Shown here: positions 26,469 through 35,039 of the stretch, piece after piece
Layout of the letters: the number at the start of each line of letters is the position of its first letter
Numbering within the stretch: position 1 is the stretch's first letter
Source of the DNA: CALAMC01 sp964459465
GTDB lineage: Bacteria > Zixibacteria > MSB-5A5 > GN15 > PGXB01
Assembly (NCBI GenBank): GCA_964459465.1
Contig: CAYWLR010000014.1
Coordinates: 20,961-84,960, forward strand
DNA length: 64,000 nt
Direction of reading: 5' to 3'
Position numbers and translations under genes: made by a program
The notes under the pieces: model-generated
Databases searched by the model: none
Seen by the model: the letters and a program-made list of their open reading frames with translations, nothing else
What the model was told of the DNA's origin: nothing

Positions 26469-27182
26469 TTACCAATCGTTTCCCTGATAATTTCCACGGG
26501 GAAGGTTACGGTTTATTTTCTTCTGCACGTCTTTTTCATCGTCTTTAAGGGCGTTCAAAATCCGCTCGGCGTCCTCCTTGGACATTTCATTTTCATCAAC
26601 TTCCTGCGGTTGCGGCTGTTGCTTTTGATCCTGTTGGTCCTGATCCTGCGGCTGTTGTTGTTGTTCCTGATTTTCCTGTTCCGGTTGCTCCTGCTGTTGC
26701 TGCTGTTGCTGATCCTGTTGCTGTTGTTGCGGGTCCTGCTCCTGTTTCTGCAATTGCTCTTTAAGACGTATCCGCGCCAATTCCAGGTTATACTTGGCGT
26801 CGAGATCGTCCGGATTCAGTTCCAGTGATTTCTGATAAGCCTGTATGGCCGCCTGATAGTCGCCCGTCCGGAAATATCCGTTGCCGACATTGTAATGGGC
26901 CAGGGCTTCATGGGTAATATTGTCGGTTCGAAGAGAGCTTTGCAGTTTTTCCAGCGCCTCTTCGTACTTGCCTTCTTTATAAAGGGTCGTCCCGATATTG
27001 AAATCGAGACCCGGCGTCTCCGGTCGTTCCACTTCCGCCTGATGATACCAATCCAATGCCTGCGAGTATTCTCCCTCCTCATAGGCGGCGTTGCCCCGCC
27101 CGACATATTTCGAAAAGTCGTCGGCGGCAATAGTTCCGGCCATAAGCAACAGAACCGCCATTATGTTCGTCATCCGGATCAT
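26469..27182 (-). CDS. batC: BatC TPR protein with glutamine-rich low-complexity segment
   Basis: The 237-residue protein has a signal peptide (LLMAGTIAADD), three TPR units (about 25-130: AAYEEGEYSQALDWYHQAEV, DFNIGTTLYKEGKYEEALEKL, AHYNVGNGYFRTGDYQAAIQAY), then about 55 residues that are almost only Gln, Glu, Asp and Pro, and a short basic tail. The Q-rich segment is encoded largely by CAG/CAA and may be length-variable through slippage. BatC TPRs presumably scaffold the BatA/B VWA proteins. It overlaps batB by 4 nt. Confidence 0.88.
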   Translation of the reverse strand: MIRMTNIMAVLLLMAGTIAADDFSKYVGRGNAAYEEGEYSQALDWYHQAEVERPETPGLDFNIGTTLYKEGKYEEALEKLQSSLRTDNITHEALAHYNVGNGYFRTGDYQAAIQAYQKSLELNPDDLDAKYNLELARIRLKEQLQKQEQDPQQQQQDQQQQQQQEQPEQENQEQQQQPQDQDQQDQKQQPQPQEVDENEMSKEDAERILNALKDDEKDVQKKINRNLPRGNYQGNDW

Positions 27183-28198
27183 TTATTATTTATACCCCTA
27201 ACCTTACGTTTTTCAGAGATAAAGAATTCGCCGATTATCAAAATCAGGGCCAGAGCCAGGGGATACTGAAAACGATCTTCATACTGCATGAGAAGTTTGC
27301 CTTCAAGTTCTTTTTTCTCCATTTTGGCGATATCGTCATAAACCTTATCGAGTTCCATTTCACCCGGTGAGGCATTATAATATCTCCCACCGGTATTTAA
27401 TGCGATTTTTTGAAGCGTCATCTCGTCGAGCTTAGTTACGACCACTTCGCCGTTTTTGTCCTTTTTATACCCAGCCTTGTTGCCCGCCCGATCGGTTATG
27501 GGAATGGGTTCCCCGACAGGCGAGCCAATACCGATCGCGTATATTTTTACCCCGGCCTTGCGTGCTTCATCTGCGGCCTCAATCGGATTGGTGTTGTGGT
27601 CCTCACCGTCGGTCAAAAGAATCAACACTTTATGCTTCCGCTCTTTACTTTCGAACGCTTCCGTCGCCTTGCGGATGGCGTCGCCGATTGCCGTCCCCTG
27701 ACGGGGAATCAATCCGACATCGATCACGTCCAGAAACAACTCCGCCGCCGAATAGTCAAGCGTCAGCGGGCACTGGATAAAAGCCTCCCCGGCAAAAGCC
27801 ACCAGTCCGATCCGGTCGCCCTGCAGGCGGTCGAGTATACCGCGCACTTCCTGGCGGGCTTTGGTGATGCGGTTCGGTTTCATGTCTTCGGCCAGCATCG
27901 ACGCCGATACATCGATAGCCACGATAATATCCACCCCCTGCCGCTTCATCATTTCCATATGCGTCCCACACTGCAATTGCGACAGGGTTAAAACCAAAAA
28001 CAATACTCCGAAAATCAGCATCGCCGCCTTGCCGCCCTGACGGGCGAAGCTTATATGGGGCGAATTTTTCATCAACAGCCAGACATCCCCGAACCGCGCC
28101 AGGATTTTTTTCTTGCGGTTGATCGACCAGATATAAAATAACATCAGGAACAGAACCAACCCCAGCAATATCAAATTTTCGGGCATCGCAAAACGCAT
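27179..28198 (-). CDS. batB: BatB, membrane-anchored von Willebrand factor A protein
   Basis: The 339-residue protein has an N-terminal membrane helix, a second helix near residue 60, a VWA domain (about 85-290) with an intact MIDAS (DVSASM, then Thr and Asp in GTAIGDA and LLTDGEDHN), and a C-terminal membrane helix. It is oriented for the VWA domain to lie in the periplasm. MIDAS sites bind a divalent metal and protein ligands. It is separated from batA by 13 nt and overlaps batC. Assignment to BatB rather than BatA follows operon order. Confidence 0.9.
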   Translation of the reverse strand: MRFAMPENLILLGLVLFLMLFYIWSINRKKKILARFGDVWLLMKNSPHISFARQGGKAAMLIFGVLFLVLTLSQLQCGTHMEMMKRQGVDIIVAIDVSASMLAEDMKPNRITKARQEVRGILDRLQGDRIGLVAFAGEAFIQCPLTLDYSAAELFLDVIDVGLIPRQGTAIGDAIRKATEAFESKERKHKVLILLTDGEDHNTNPIEAADEARKAGVKIYAIGIGSPVGEPIPITDRAGNKAGYKKDKNGEVVVTKLDEMTLQKIALNTGGRYYNASPGEMELDKVYDDIAKMEKKELEGKLLMQYEDRFQYPLALALILIIGEFFISEKRKVRGINNK

Positions 28199-28211
28199 TT
28201 TTAACTACTCC

Positions 28212-29249
28212 CTACGGTATCTTCCGAAATACGGTCTGGCTTAAAACCATTTCCAGAACCAGAAAGCCCAGACCGAAATAAACGAAAACCACGAACAATT
28301 CTTTGTACTGCACATACTCGCTGACTTTTATCTCGGTTTTCTCCATTTTGTCGATTTCCGAATAAATATCCTCAAGTTCCTGTTCGGAGCGGGCCCGGAA
28401 ATACTTACCCCCGGTTTTTTCGGCTATTTTGCGAAGCGTTTCTTCATCAATCTCATTGGGCAAATAAACATACCTTTTACCGAATATCGGGTCGTCCACC
28501 GGATACATGGCGTTGCCCGGTTTGCCGACCCCGATTGCGTATATTTTCACCCCCATCGTTTTGGCGACACCGGCCGCCGTCAACGGGTCGATTTCCCCGG
28601 CGTTATTGATACCGTCGGTCAAAAGAATTATTACCTTCGATTTGGCCGGCGACTCGCGCAACCGGTTAACTGAATTGGCCAGAGCCATGCCGATTGCCGT
28701 GCCATCCTCGATCATGCCAAACTTGACCTGATCGAGAAAATTCAACAGAACTCCGTAATCGAGCGTCAGCGGACATTGCGTGAATGATGATTTGGAGAAA
28801 ACCACCAATCCAATTCGGTCGCTGTAACGCTTGGCCACGAATTTTTTTATTTCCTCCTTGGCCACATACAGCCGGTTCTGCGGTTTGAAATCCTCGGCCT
28901 TCATCGAACCGGATACATCCAGCGCCAGCATGATGTCGATGCCTTCCGAAGATACCTCACGGTTTTCGGTCCCGGCCTGCGGCCGCGCCAATGCGATAAA
29001 AAACAGCGCCAGCGCCAAAACCCGCAGCAGCGGCACTACAAACCGGAAACGCGCCCGGCCGCTTTTCGCCGAACGCCGGACTATTTTAAGATCGCTGTAC
29101 TTTATGCTCGCCGTCGCGGCCCGCCGAAATCTGAACGCGAATATCAATAGCCCGATTATAATCGCCAGTCCCGCCGCCAGGATAATCCACGGCTCAACCA
29201 CTATCTCCCGCTCGAATATATTGACATGATAACCGGCGAATCTAAACAT
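28212..29249 (-). CDS. batA: BatA, membrane-anchored von Willebrand factor A protein
   Basis: The 345-residue protein is a paralogue of the next gene with the same plan: two N-terminal membrane helices, a VWA domain with MIDAS residues DVSGSM, GTAIGMA and LLTDGINN, and a C-terminal helix ending GLGFLVLEMVL. The loop IFGKRYVYLPNEIDEETLRKIA is typical of BatA. BatA and BatB probably form a hetero-complex at the inner membrane with the BatC/E TPR proteins. Its start overlaps the upstream BatD-like gene by 8 nt. Confidence 0.9.
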   Translation of the reverse strand: MFRFAGYHVNIFEREIVVEPWIILAAGLAIIIGLLIFAFRFRRAATASIKYSDLKIVRRSAKSGRARFRFVVPLLRVLALALFFIALARPQAGTENREVSSEGIDIMLALDVSGSMKAEDFKPQNRLYVAKEEIKKFVAKRYSDRIGLVVFSKSSFTQCPLTLDYGVLLNFLDQVKFGMIEDGTAIGMALANSVNRLRESPAKSKVIILLTDGINNAGEIDPLTAAGVAKTMGVKIYAIGVGKPGNAMYPVDDPIFGKRYVYLPNEIDEETLRKIAEKTGGKYFRARSEQELEDIYSEIDKMEKTEIKVSEYVQYKELFVVFVYFGLGFLVLEMVLSQTVFRKIP

Positions 29250-30258
29250 TGACGGCTCCTCCGCTTTCAGCCGTTGTCACCGCAACCGGCGTCAGACGGG
29301 ACAGGTGCAGAATGCGGATTTTGTCGACCAATTCATTGGCCATTTCAAAATCGCCTTCCATTCGCTCATCGCTCGGCACTAGTTTGGCGAATTTGACCAG
29401 ATCGGCATGACCCAGAAACTCTTTGACAAACCCGAGTATTTCCGGATCGATATCCTCCTCGGACATGACATCCAGAAATTCCGCCGTCGTCATGTCCAGG
29501 ACCGGCTTACGATAGATTCGTCCCATATACTCTCGTACGATCTCGGTCAAAACCACGTAGTACATTTTGAACAGACCCTCGGAAGGATAATTCTTCTCCT
29601 TGAGATGCGCCAGTTTTTCATAGGCGATTTCCCATGGATCCCGACGATCGACAAATTCCTCCCGTTCCATTTTTGCACGGAAATATTTTCGATAAACAAA
29701 TCCGCCGCCTAAAAGTATTATGACCCCCGCGATGAATGCATAAACCCACCACGGCCAGCCCGTTTCAAACGACAATGGCGCCTTGACGTCGCGGATATCC
29801 GCCGTATCGGCCCCCTCGGCGATCAAAGATTTCACCTTGATCGCAATCGGCTCTGAAATCAAATATTTAATGGTGCTGTCCGGCCTCATGAATTCGATCG
29901 GGATCGGCGGTATTATATAATCGCCCGTCGTGAAAGTCGTCAGCACAAAACGGCTTTCGTTCTTGACCCGCCCCTTTTCGAGACGCGTCACGTCGTCGCT
30001 TTTATAATCCTTGACGTCGAACGCCCCCAAATTGGCTCCGATCGGCGGCGGCGTCAGAACGATATCGGAATCATGAATGATCGTCAAACGGTAAGTAATC
30101 AAATCACCGATATAAATCTCCGATCGGTCCACCGACGTCTCCACCGATATCCCCGGTGCCGATTTGACCGTATCCATGATCTGCTCGCCGGCCGCTAAAG
30201 ACAAAGTGACTATCCAAAAGGCAAAAGTATATATTACCGTTCTTTTCATGTTCTGCAT
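29242..30258 (-). CDS. BatD-like single-pass membrane protein of the Bat operon
   Basis: The 338-residue protein has a signal peptide (LSLAAGEQ), one Ig-like periplasmic domain (about 35-145, with SVETSVDRSEIYIGDLITYRLTI), a membrane helix (about 170-192) and a cytoplasmic helical domain (WEIAYEKLAHLKEKNYPSEGLFKMYYVVL). The plan is that of a shortened BatD, and a gene of this kind commonly sits between DUF58 and batA. The cytoplasmic part resembles the DUF4381/DUF4129-type tails. It has no strong Shine-Dalgarno sequence and starts 45 nt after the TPR gene upstream. Confidence 0.7.
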   Translation of the reverse strand: MQNMKRTVIYTFAFWIVTLSLAAGEQIMDTVKSAPGISVETSVDRSEIYIGDLITYRLTIIHDSDIVLTPPPIGANLGAFDVKDYKSDDVTRLEKGRVKNESRFVLTTFTTGDYIIPPIPIEFMRPDSTIKYLISEPIAIKVKSLIAEGADTADIRDVKAPLSFETGWPWWVYAFIAGVIILLGGGFVYRKYFRAKMEREEFVDRRDPWEIAYEKLAHLKEKNYPSEGLFKMYYVVLTEIVREYMGRIYRKPVLDMTTAEFLDVMSEEDIDPEILGFVKEFLGHADLVKFAKLVPSDERMEGDFEMANELVDKIRILHLSRLTPVAVTTAESGGAVNV

Positions 30259-30303
30259 TACCGTGTTATTGGCAACCCCTGACCATCAGATTCGGTCGCC
30301 GTC

Positions 30304-31233
30304 CTATCGCACATTCTCCTCGAACACCTGCACTTTTTCCACCGCCGCCAGTTTGTTGATATAATCCGAAAAGGCCTTCTGGAATTTTTCCCGGCCGTAG
30401 TCCTGAAGCACTTCATTTTGCACGTCGCCATAGTCCTTGCCGCCGTACTTATCGTTCTTATTGGCCAGATAATAATTATATACGTCCAGGCTATCCACCT
30501 GGTCGGGCGGAAGGATATTCTGGCGGATATATTTTCCGATGACCGCCTGACGGATCACTTCCTCGGCCGTCTGGCGCACTTCGCCGTCGCGATCCAGGCC
30601 CTGCCGCAATCCATCTTTGTATATCAATTCCATCTGTATATATTGATTGAGCATTTCGAGCTTTTTGGATTTGGAAGTGTACTCTTTTTGCATCTCGGCC
30701 GGAAGTTTCTGGATTTCCTTGTCGATTTGACCCGAAAATACCGGAATATCGCCTATTTTGGCGACCATCTTTTCTCCCGCATGTGCGGCTGTCACCGAAT
30801 CGATATTGACCGCTTTATCCAGTTCCCGCTTGGCATCCATGATGCGCCCCATTTTCTCCAGACATTCGATGAGCTTTTTCCCCGCCTCGGTGTAATATGA
30901 CGCCTCCGGATTTATCGACCGCGCCCGGATAAAATACGCCGCCCCGTTTTCATAATCGAATAAATCTTCGTAGTACAACTTCCCGATCATGTAATACAGA
31001 TTGCCCCGGGTGACGCCGTCAAGGTCTTCGCCGGCCAGCATCCTTTTGTACTCCTCGATGGCCGCTTTGGGCAGATTGTTGTCGGCCAGTTCCCCGGCCA
31101 GCTTACGAGCTGCGGCACTGACATCGGCCGTATTCGAATCCCATTCCGCAGAAATAAGATAAAGCACCGCCCCCAGCAATATTATCAGGATCGCCAGGTT
31201 TATCCAGGCCAGCAAATTTCTTCTGTCAGCCAT
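30304..31233 (-). CDS. Membrane-anchored protein with TPR region and SurA/PpiD-like helical domain, no PPIase
   Basis: An N-terminal membrane helix (residues 9-28) is followed by TPR-like helices (about 35-125, including LYYMIGKLYYEDLFDYENGAAYFIRARSINPEAS). Next comes a segment typical of the chaperone N-domain of SurA/PpiD: AKIGDIPVFSGQIDKEIQKL, then LEMLNQYIQMELIYKDGLRQGLDRDGEV. The parvulin domain that would follow in SurA or PpiD is absent; only a C-terminal helix remains (REKFQKAFSDYINKLAA). It is placed inside the Bat operon between DUF58 and the BatD-like gene (2 nt and 45 nt spacing). It probably holds unfolded envelope clients for the Bat complex, which is inference. Confidence 0.65.
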   Translation of the reverse strand: MADRRNLLAWINLAILIILLGAVLYLISAEWDSNTADVSAAARKLAGELADNNLPKAAIEEYKRMLAGEDLDGVTRGNLYYMIGKLYYEDLFDYENGAAYFIRARSINPEASYYTEAGKKLIECLEKMGRIMDAKRELDKAVNIDSVTAAHAGEKMVAKIGDIPVFSGQIDKEIQKLPAEMQKEYTSKSKKLEMLNQYIQMELIYKDGLRQGLDRDGEVRQTAEEVIRQAVIGKYIRQNILPPDQVDSLDVYNYYLANKNDKYGGKDYGDVQNEVLQDYGREKFQKAFSDYINKLAAVEKVQVFEENVR

Positions 31234-31235
31234 GA

Positions 31236-32111
31236 CTATCGCCTCTTCTCCCTCATCTTGAAAAAGTTTATCAACGGTACGATATACGTCTGGTTGGTAA
31301 TAATCTGTATAAAATCGACGTCGATCAGCCGCAACGACCGTTTCAGCCCCAGATTATCCTCCTGTGCCTTCAACGTGAAATCGCGACGGAATTCTCTTGA
31401 CGACGTATCGATCATAACCGTCTCGCCGGTTTCGGCGTCTTCCAGCTCAATCAGCCCGACGTTTTCGAACGTGATTTCGCGTGGGTCCGATATTTTCATC
31501 GCGATAATATCGTGCTTGTTGTTGGCTATCTGCAGCGGCTTGAGATAATCTTCGGACATGAAATCGGAAATTAAGAATACCACCGATTTTTTCTTTATGA
31601 CCCGGCTGAAATATTCCAGCGCCCCGGCAATGTCGGTCCCCCGGCCGCTCGGCTTGAAATACAAAATTTCCCGCACCAGCCGCAACACGTGGGCGCGCCC
31701 TTTTTTGGGCGGTATATATTTCTCGATACCGTCGGTAAAAATAATCATGCCCACCTTGTCGTTGTTTTTGACGGCCGAAAACGACAGCAGGGCACACAAC
31801 TCCGCGGCCGTTTCCTCTTTATAGCGTTCGCGTGTGCCGAAATGCCCCGACGATGACATGTCCACCAGAAACATGACCGACAGCTCGCGCTCCTCCCGGA
31901 ATTTTTTAATGTGCGGATACCCGGTGCGCGCCGTCACATTCCAGTCAATCAAACGGATATCATCCCCGGGCTGGTACTGCCGGACTTCCTCGAATTCCAT
32001 TCCCTGACCTTTGAAAGTCGAATGGTATTCGCCGGAAAACAAGTCGTTAACCAGCCGCTTGGTACGTATCTCGATACGCCGTATATTTCTGAATATCTCT
32101 TTCTGGTCCAT
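31236..32111 (-). CDS. DUF58 protein of the MoxR/Bat system
   Basis: The 291-residue cytoplasmic protein has the DUF58 signature in residues 20-60: a Gly-rich turn, then FEEVRQYQPGDDIRLIDWNVTAR, followed by a VWA-like fold with VDMSSSGHFGTRE (MIDAS-like) and VVFLISDFMS. DUF58 proteins work with MoxR AAA+ ATPases. It lies 14 nt downstream of moxR and 2 nt upstream of the TPR/SurA-like gene, the classical order of this operon. Confidence 0.9.
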   Translation of the reverse strand: MDQKEIFRNIRRIEIRTKRLVNDLFSGEYHSTFKGQGMEFEEVRQYQPGDDIRLIDWNVTARTGYPHIKKFREERELSVMFLVDMSSSGHFGTRERYKEETAAELCALLSFSAVKNNDKVGMIIFTDGIEKYIPPKKGRAHVLRLVREILYFKPSGRGTDIAGALEYFSRVIKKKSVVFLISDFMSEDYLKPLQIANNKHDIIAMKISDPREITFENVGLIELEDAETGETVMIDTSSREFRRDFTLKAQEDNLGLKRSLRLIDVDFIQIITNQTYIVPLINFFKMREKRR

Positions 32112-32125
32112 GGCCCGCTATCACA

Positions 32126-33115
32126 TCATGGTACTTCAATCGTGTCGAAAATCTGTCTGACCAGGTCATCGGCGCTCTTTTCTTCGGCTTCGGCCTCATA
32201 AGTCACGATAATGCGGTGCCGGAGCACGTCCGGGCCGATCGCCTTGATATCCTCCGGCGTGATATACCCGCGCCCCTTGAGGAAAGCGTGAGCCTTGGCC
32301 GCCAGATTGAGGTATATCGTCGCCCGCGGCGAGGCGCCATAAGAGATCATGTCTTTGATACTGCCGAGGCCATACTTCTCCGGATCGCGCGTGGCAAACA
32401 CGATATTAAGAATATACTCCTTGACCTTGTCGTCGACATAAATATCGGTGACGATCTTGCGAACCCGCACTATGTCCGCCGGCGTGATGACTTTCTCGAT
32501 ATTGAATTTCTGCCCCGTCGTCATGCGATCCATGATCAGCCGCTCTTCGTCCGGCGTTGGATACGTCACCTTCAGTTTGAGCATGAACCGGTCCACCTGC
32601 GCTTCCGGTAGCGGATAGGTGCCTTCCTGCTCGATCGGGTTCTGTGTGGCCAGCACCAAAAACGGCTCGTCGAGTTTGAAGGTATTGTCGCTGATCGTCA
32701 CCTGCCGCTCCTGCATCGCCTCCAGAAGGGCCGACTGTACCTTGGCCGGAGCACGGTTGATTTCGTCGGCCAGTATGATATTAGCGAAAATCGGCCCCTT
32801 TTTGGCCGTGAATTCCGCTTTTTGCGGATTGTAAATCATCGTCCCGATCAAATCCGCCGGAAGCAAATCCGGCGTGAACTGCAATCTCTGGAATTTGGTG
32901 TCGATGGCATCGGACAGCGTCTTAACCGTAAGCGTCTTGGCCAGCCCCGGCACCCCTTCCAGCAGGATATGCCCGTCGGCCAGAATCCCGATCAATAGCC
33001 GTTCGATCATGTATTTCTGCCCGACAATGACGGTGCTGATCTGGGACGTCAGCTTCTGAACGAAGGCCGACTCCTTTTCCACTATCTCCTGAATCTGTTG
33101 TATATCTTTATCCAT
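32126..33115 (-). CDS. MoxR-type AAA+ ATPase
   Basis: This 329-residue AAA+ protein has Walker A GVPGLAKT (about residues 54-61), Walker B ILADEINRAP with AKVQSALLEAMQE (the MoxR signature), sensor 1 LVLATQNPIEQEGTYPLPEAQVDRF, and an arginine-finger/lid region with ASPRATIYLNLAAKAHAFL. MoxR proteins remodel or activate partner proteins, usually together with VWA proteins such as DUF58 and BatA/B. The start is ATG. It is the second gene of the Bat operon. Confidence 0.94.
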   Translation of the reverse strand: MDKDIQQIQEIVEKESAFVQKLTSQISTVIVGQKYMIERLLIGILADGHILLEGVPGLAKTLTVKTLSDAIDTKFQRLQFTPDLLPADLIGTMIYNPQKAEFTAKKGPIFANIILADEINRAPAKVQSALLEAMQERQVTISDNTFKLDEPFLVLATQNPIEQEGTYPLPEAQVDRFMLKLKVTYPTPDEERLIMDRMTTGQKFNIEKVITPADIVRVRKIVTDIYVDDKVKEYILNIVFATRDPEKYGLGSIKDMISYGASPRATIYLNLAAKAHAFLKGRGYITPEDIKAIGPDVLRHRIIVTYEAEAEEKSADDLVRQIFDTIEVP

Positions 33116-33138
33116 GCTACCTCCGTCCGGTATTTATC

Positions 33139-34026
33139 TTAGGACTCCCGGAACGATTTATTTTTTACGAAATTTTCTATCTCGGTTGCAAGCCTTAACG
33201 CTTCGCCGGGCGACCCGGTCCCCGGTGCGAATTTTTCCTTTTCCGCCATTTTAAGCCATTTGGCCAGCCGCGACTTGTCGTCTTCCGCTATTTCAAAAGC
33301 GTTTATCCGTGAGACGATGGCTTCCAATGTCAAACCCAAAAGGTCGAGCTGATACTGCTTTTCTATATAATGCAATAGCGCTTTGTGTAGCCGTGTGAAA
33401 AACGCCTGCCGGTCACCCGCCGATTCCTTCTTTATTTTATCCAGTTCACCCAGCAGATGTTCCGACGGAGTGATTATCGGCTCCCTGGGTTTTGCCCGGC
33501 GACGAAGCACAATCATAAACACGGCCAGCCCCCCGACCAAAAAAACCAGTCCGATTATAAAAACCCAGAGCCTCCCGCCCATTTCTGTCTTCTTAACCGC
33601 TACCGGTTCGGCGATAATCACTGACAATTCCGGCGTCGATAACTCCCCCGGAACCGAATCGGGCATTGCAATGTAATTTAGCGTTATCGGGTAGATTACA
33701 CCCTTTCCGGCCTCCGTCGGCTGAAAAGTGTACTGATATGTTCGAGTAGTAATTTCAACACCATTTTCCAAATCGCTGGAAATTTTAGAGGTCGTTCCGA
33801 GAACCCTCATGCGCTCGGCCTGCGGCAAAGCAAATATTTTAAAATTATAATCGAGAATGTCGCCTGTCCATTTGACCTCAATGGTCAAATCAACCGTTTC
33901 CTCGAATTTTATATCGGCCCTGTCCAGTCGCGCCGACAATTGCATATCCGATCCCCATAAGAGGACCGGAAAAGCCATAATAACCAGAACGATAATAAAT
34001 CGCGTTGCCTTAAGAATACTTTTCAT
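33139..34026 (-). CDS. BatD-like/Ig-domain membrane protein, first gene of the Bat operon
   Basis: The 295-residue protein has a signal peptide (VMAFPVLLWGS), an Ig-like domain (about 28-150: LSARLDRADIKFEETVDLTIEVKW), a membrane helix (about 160-182) followed by RRR, and a cytoplasmic helical domain with FFTRLHKALLHYIEKQYQLDLLGLTLEAI. That last segment resembles the C-terminal part of BatD. It is thus the third BatD-type protein of this operon. It lies 23 nt before moxR and 122 nt after the UbiA stop, so an operon promoter may lie in that gap, although I could not find a convincing one. Confidence 0.65.
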   Translation of the reverse strand: MKSILKATRFIIVLVIMAFPVLLWGSDMQLSARLDRADIKFEETVDLTIEVKWTGDILDYNFKIFALPQAERMRVLGTTSKISSDLENGVEITTRTYQYTFQPTEAGKGVIYPITLNYIAMPDSVPGELSTPELSVIIAEPVAVKKTEMGGRLWVFIIGLVFLVGGLAVFMIVLRRRAKPREPIITPSEHLLGELDKIKKESAGDRQAFFTRLHKALLHYIEKQYQLDLLGLTLEAIVSRINAFEIAEDDKSRLAKWLKMAEKEKFAPGTGSPGEALRLATEIENFVKNKSFRES

Positions 34027-34148
34027 GTCGTGAGGATATACATTATCTTTGTTACTGGTCGCCTAACACTTTCTCTTTCTTGCTGTTCGGTCAATATAAG
34101 GCCGAATGTTTTTATACAGCAAAGCGCGTTCAAGGTTGCAAAAATTTT

Positions 34149-35000
34149 TCAGGGCCGCCCCGCCAAAAAAGCGATTAGTCCAACCACCATCAGTGCTTTC
34201 AAAGCCTGACCGATCAGGGCGTATTTCCCCTTATACTTCGAAACCTTTAGCCCGACCAACAATATCATAAGTGGCACATCCACCCCAACCAGCACAATCC
34301 AGATAAACACCGGGCGGTAAAGTTCCATAGTCATGGCCATGATGGTTAACAATATGACCACGACATATATGACCATAATCATGTATTCTATGGCCAAGGC
34401 GGGGAAAACCGTCGGCAGCGTCTTATACTGGGCCCCAAGATCACCGTCAAAATCAGCCAAATCCTTGAGCATTTCGCGGCCCAGATGAAAAAGAAAGGCA
34501 AAAACCGCCGGCGCGAATGTCCCGGCTGCCATATAAGCGTTTGGTACTCGCACCGCCATCCCCCCGGCGACAAAAGTCAAAGCCCCCAGAAGCGACACGG
34601 CCAAGTTGCCCCATAAGGAAGTCTTTTTTAGCCGGAAATTGTAAATGACTAATACCAGGGCCGCAAATACGACAATACCCGCAAACGCCAGACCTATAAA
34701 TAGAGCCAGTATTATCCCCAGTCCGTTCAGAATCCAGAACGCCAGTACCGCCACATATGACGGCAGAACGCCCGATGGCAACACCCGCCCCGGATGGTTC
34801 TTACGATCAACCTCCATATCAAGGAAGTCATTCAGGGCATTGCCGGCGGCACAAACTAACGCGGCACAAAACGAAGCCAGCACCAGACGGATATTGTCAT
34901 GATTTCCATATGACAGATATCCGCCCAGCCAGACCCCGGCCGCGGCCATCAGGCAGTTATGCAACCGCAATAATCGGGTTAAATACCATATCTTGATCAC
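34149..35000 (-). CDS. UbiA-family prenyltransferase, archaeal DGGGP-synthase-like
   Basis: The 283-residue integral membrane prenyltransferase has eight or nine helices. The first Asp-rich motif is NDFLDMEVDRKNHPGRVLPSG and the second is GREMLKDLADFDGDLGAQYKTLP. These motifs and the small size resemble digeranylgeranylglyceryl-phosphate synthase (the second ether-bond enzyme of archaeal lipids) more than MenA or UbiA. Homologues of this enzyme are known in FCB bacteria. The alternative is another aromatic prenyltransferase. It is the last gene of the secretion operon, 39 nt after the Omp85 gene, although it has no obvious secretion role. Confidence 0.75.
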   Translation of the reverse strand: MIKIWYLTRLLRLHNCLMAAAGVWLGGYLSYGNHDNIRLVLASFCAALVCAAGNALNDFLDMEVDRKNHPGRVLPSGVLPSYVAVLAFWILNGLGIILALFIGLAFAGIVVFAALVLVIYNFRLKKTSLWGNLAVSLLGALTFVAGGMAVRVPNAYMAAGTFAPAVFAFLFHLGREMLKDLADFDGDLGAQYKTLPTVFPALAIEYMIMVIYVVVILLTIMAMTMELYRPVFIWIVLVGVDVPLMILLVGLKVSKYKGKYALIGQALKALMVVGLIAFLAGRP

Positions 35001-35039
35001 AACCCAGAATAGTGATATAACCGGCTATATGTCAACAAT

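Noticed and set aside
26622..26788. CRISPR-like or tandem repeat array
   Set aside because: The periodicity comes from Gln codons inside the batC reading frame; there are no repeat-spacer units.
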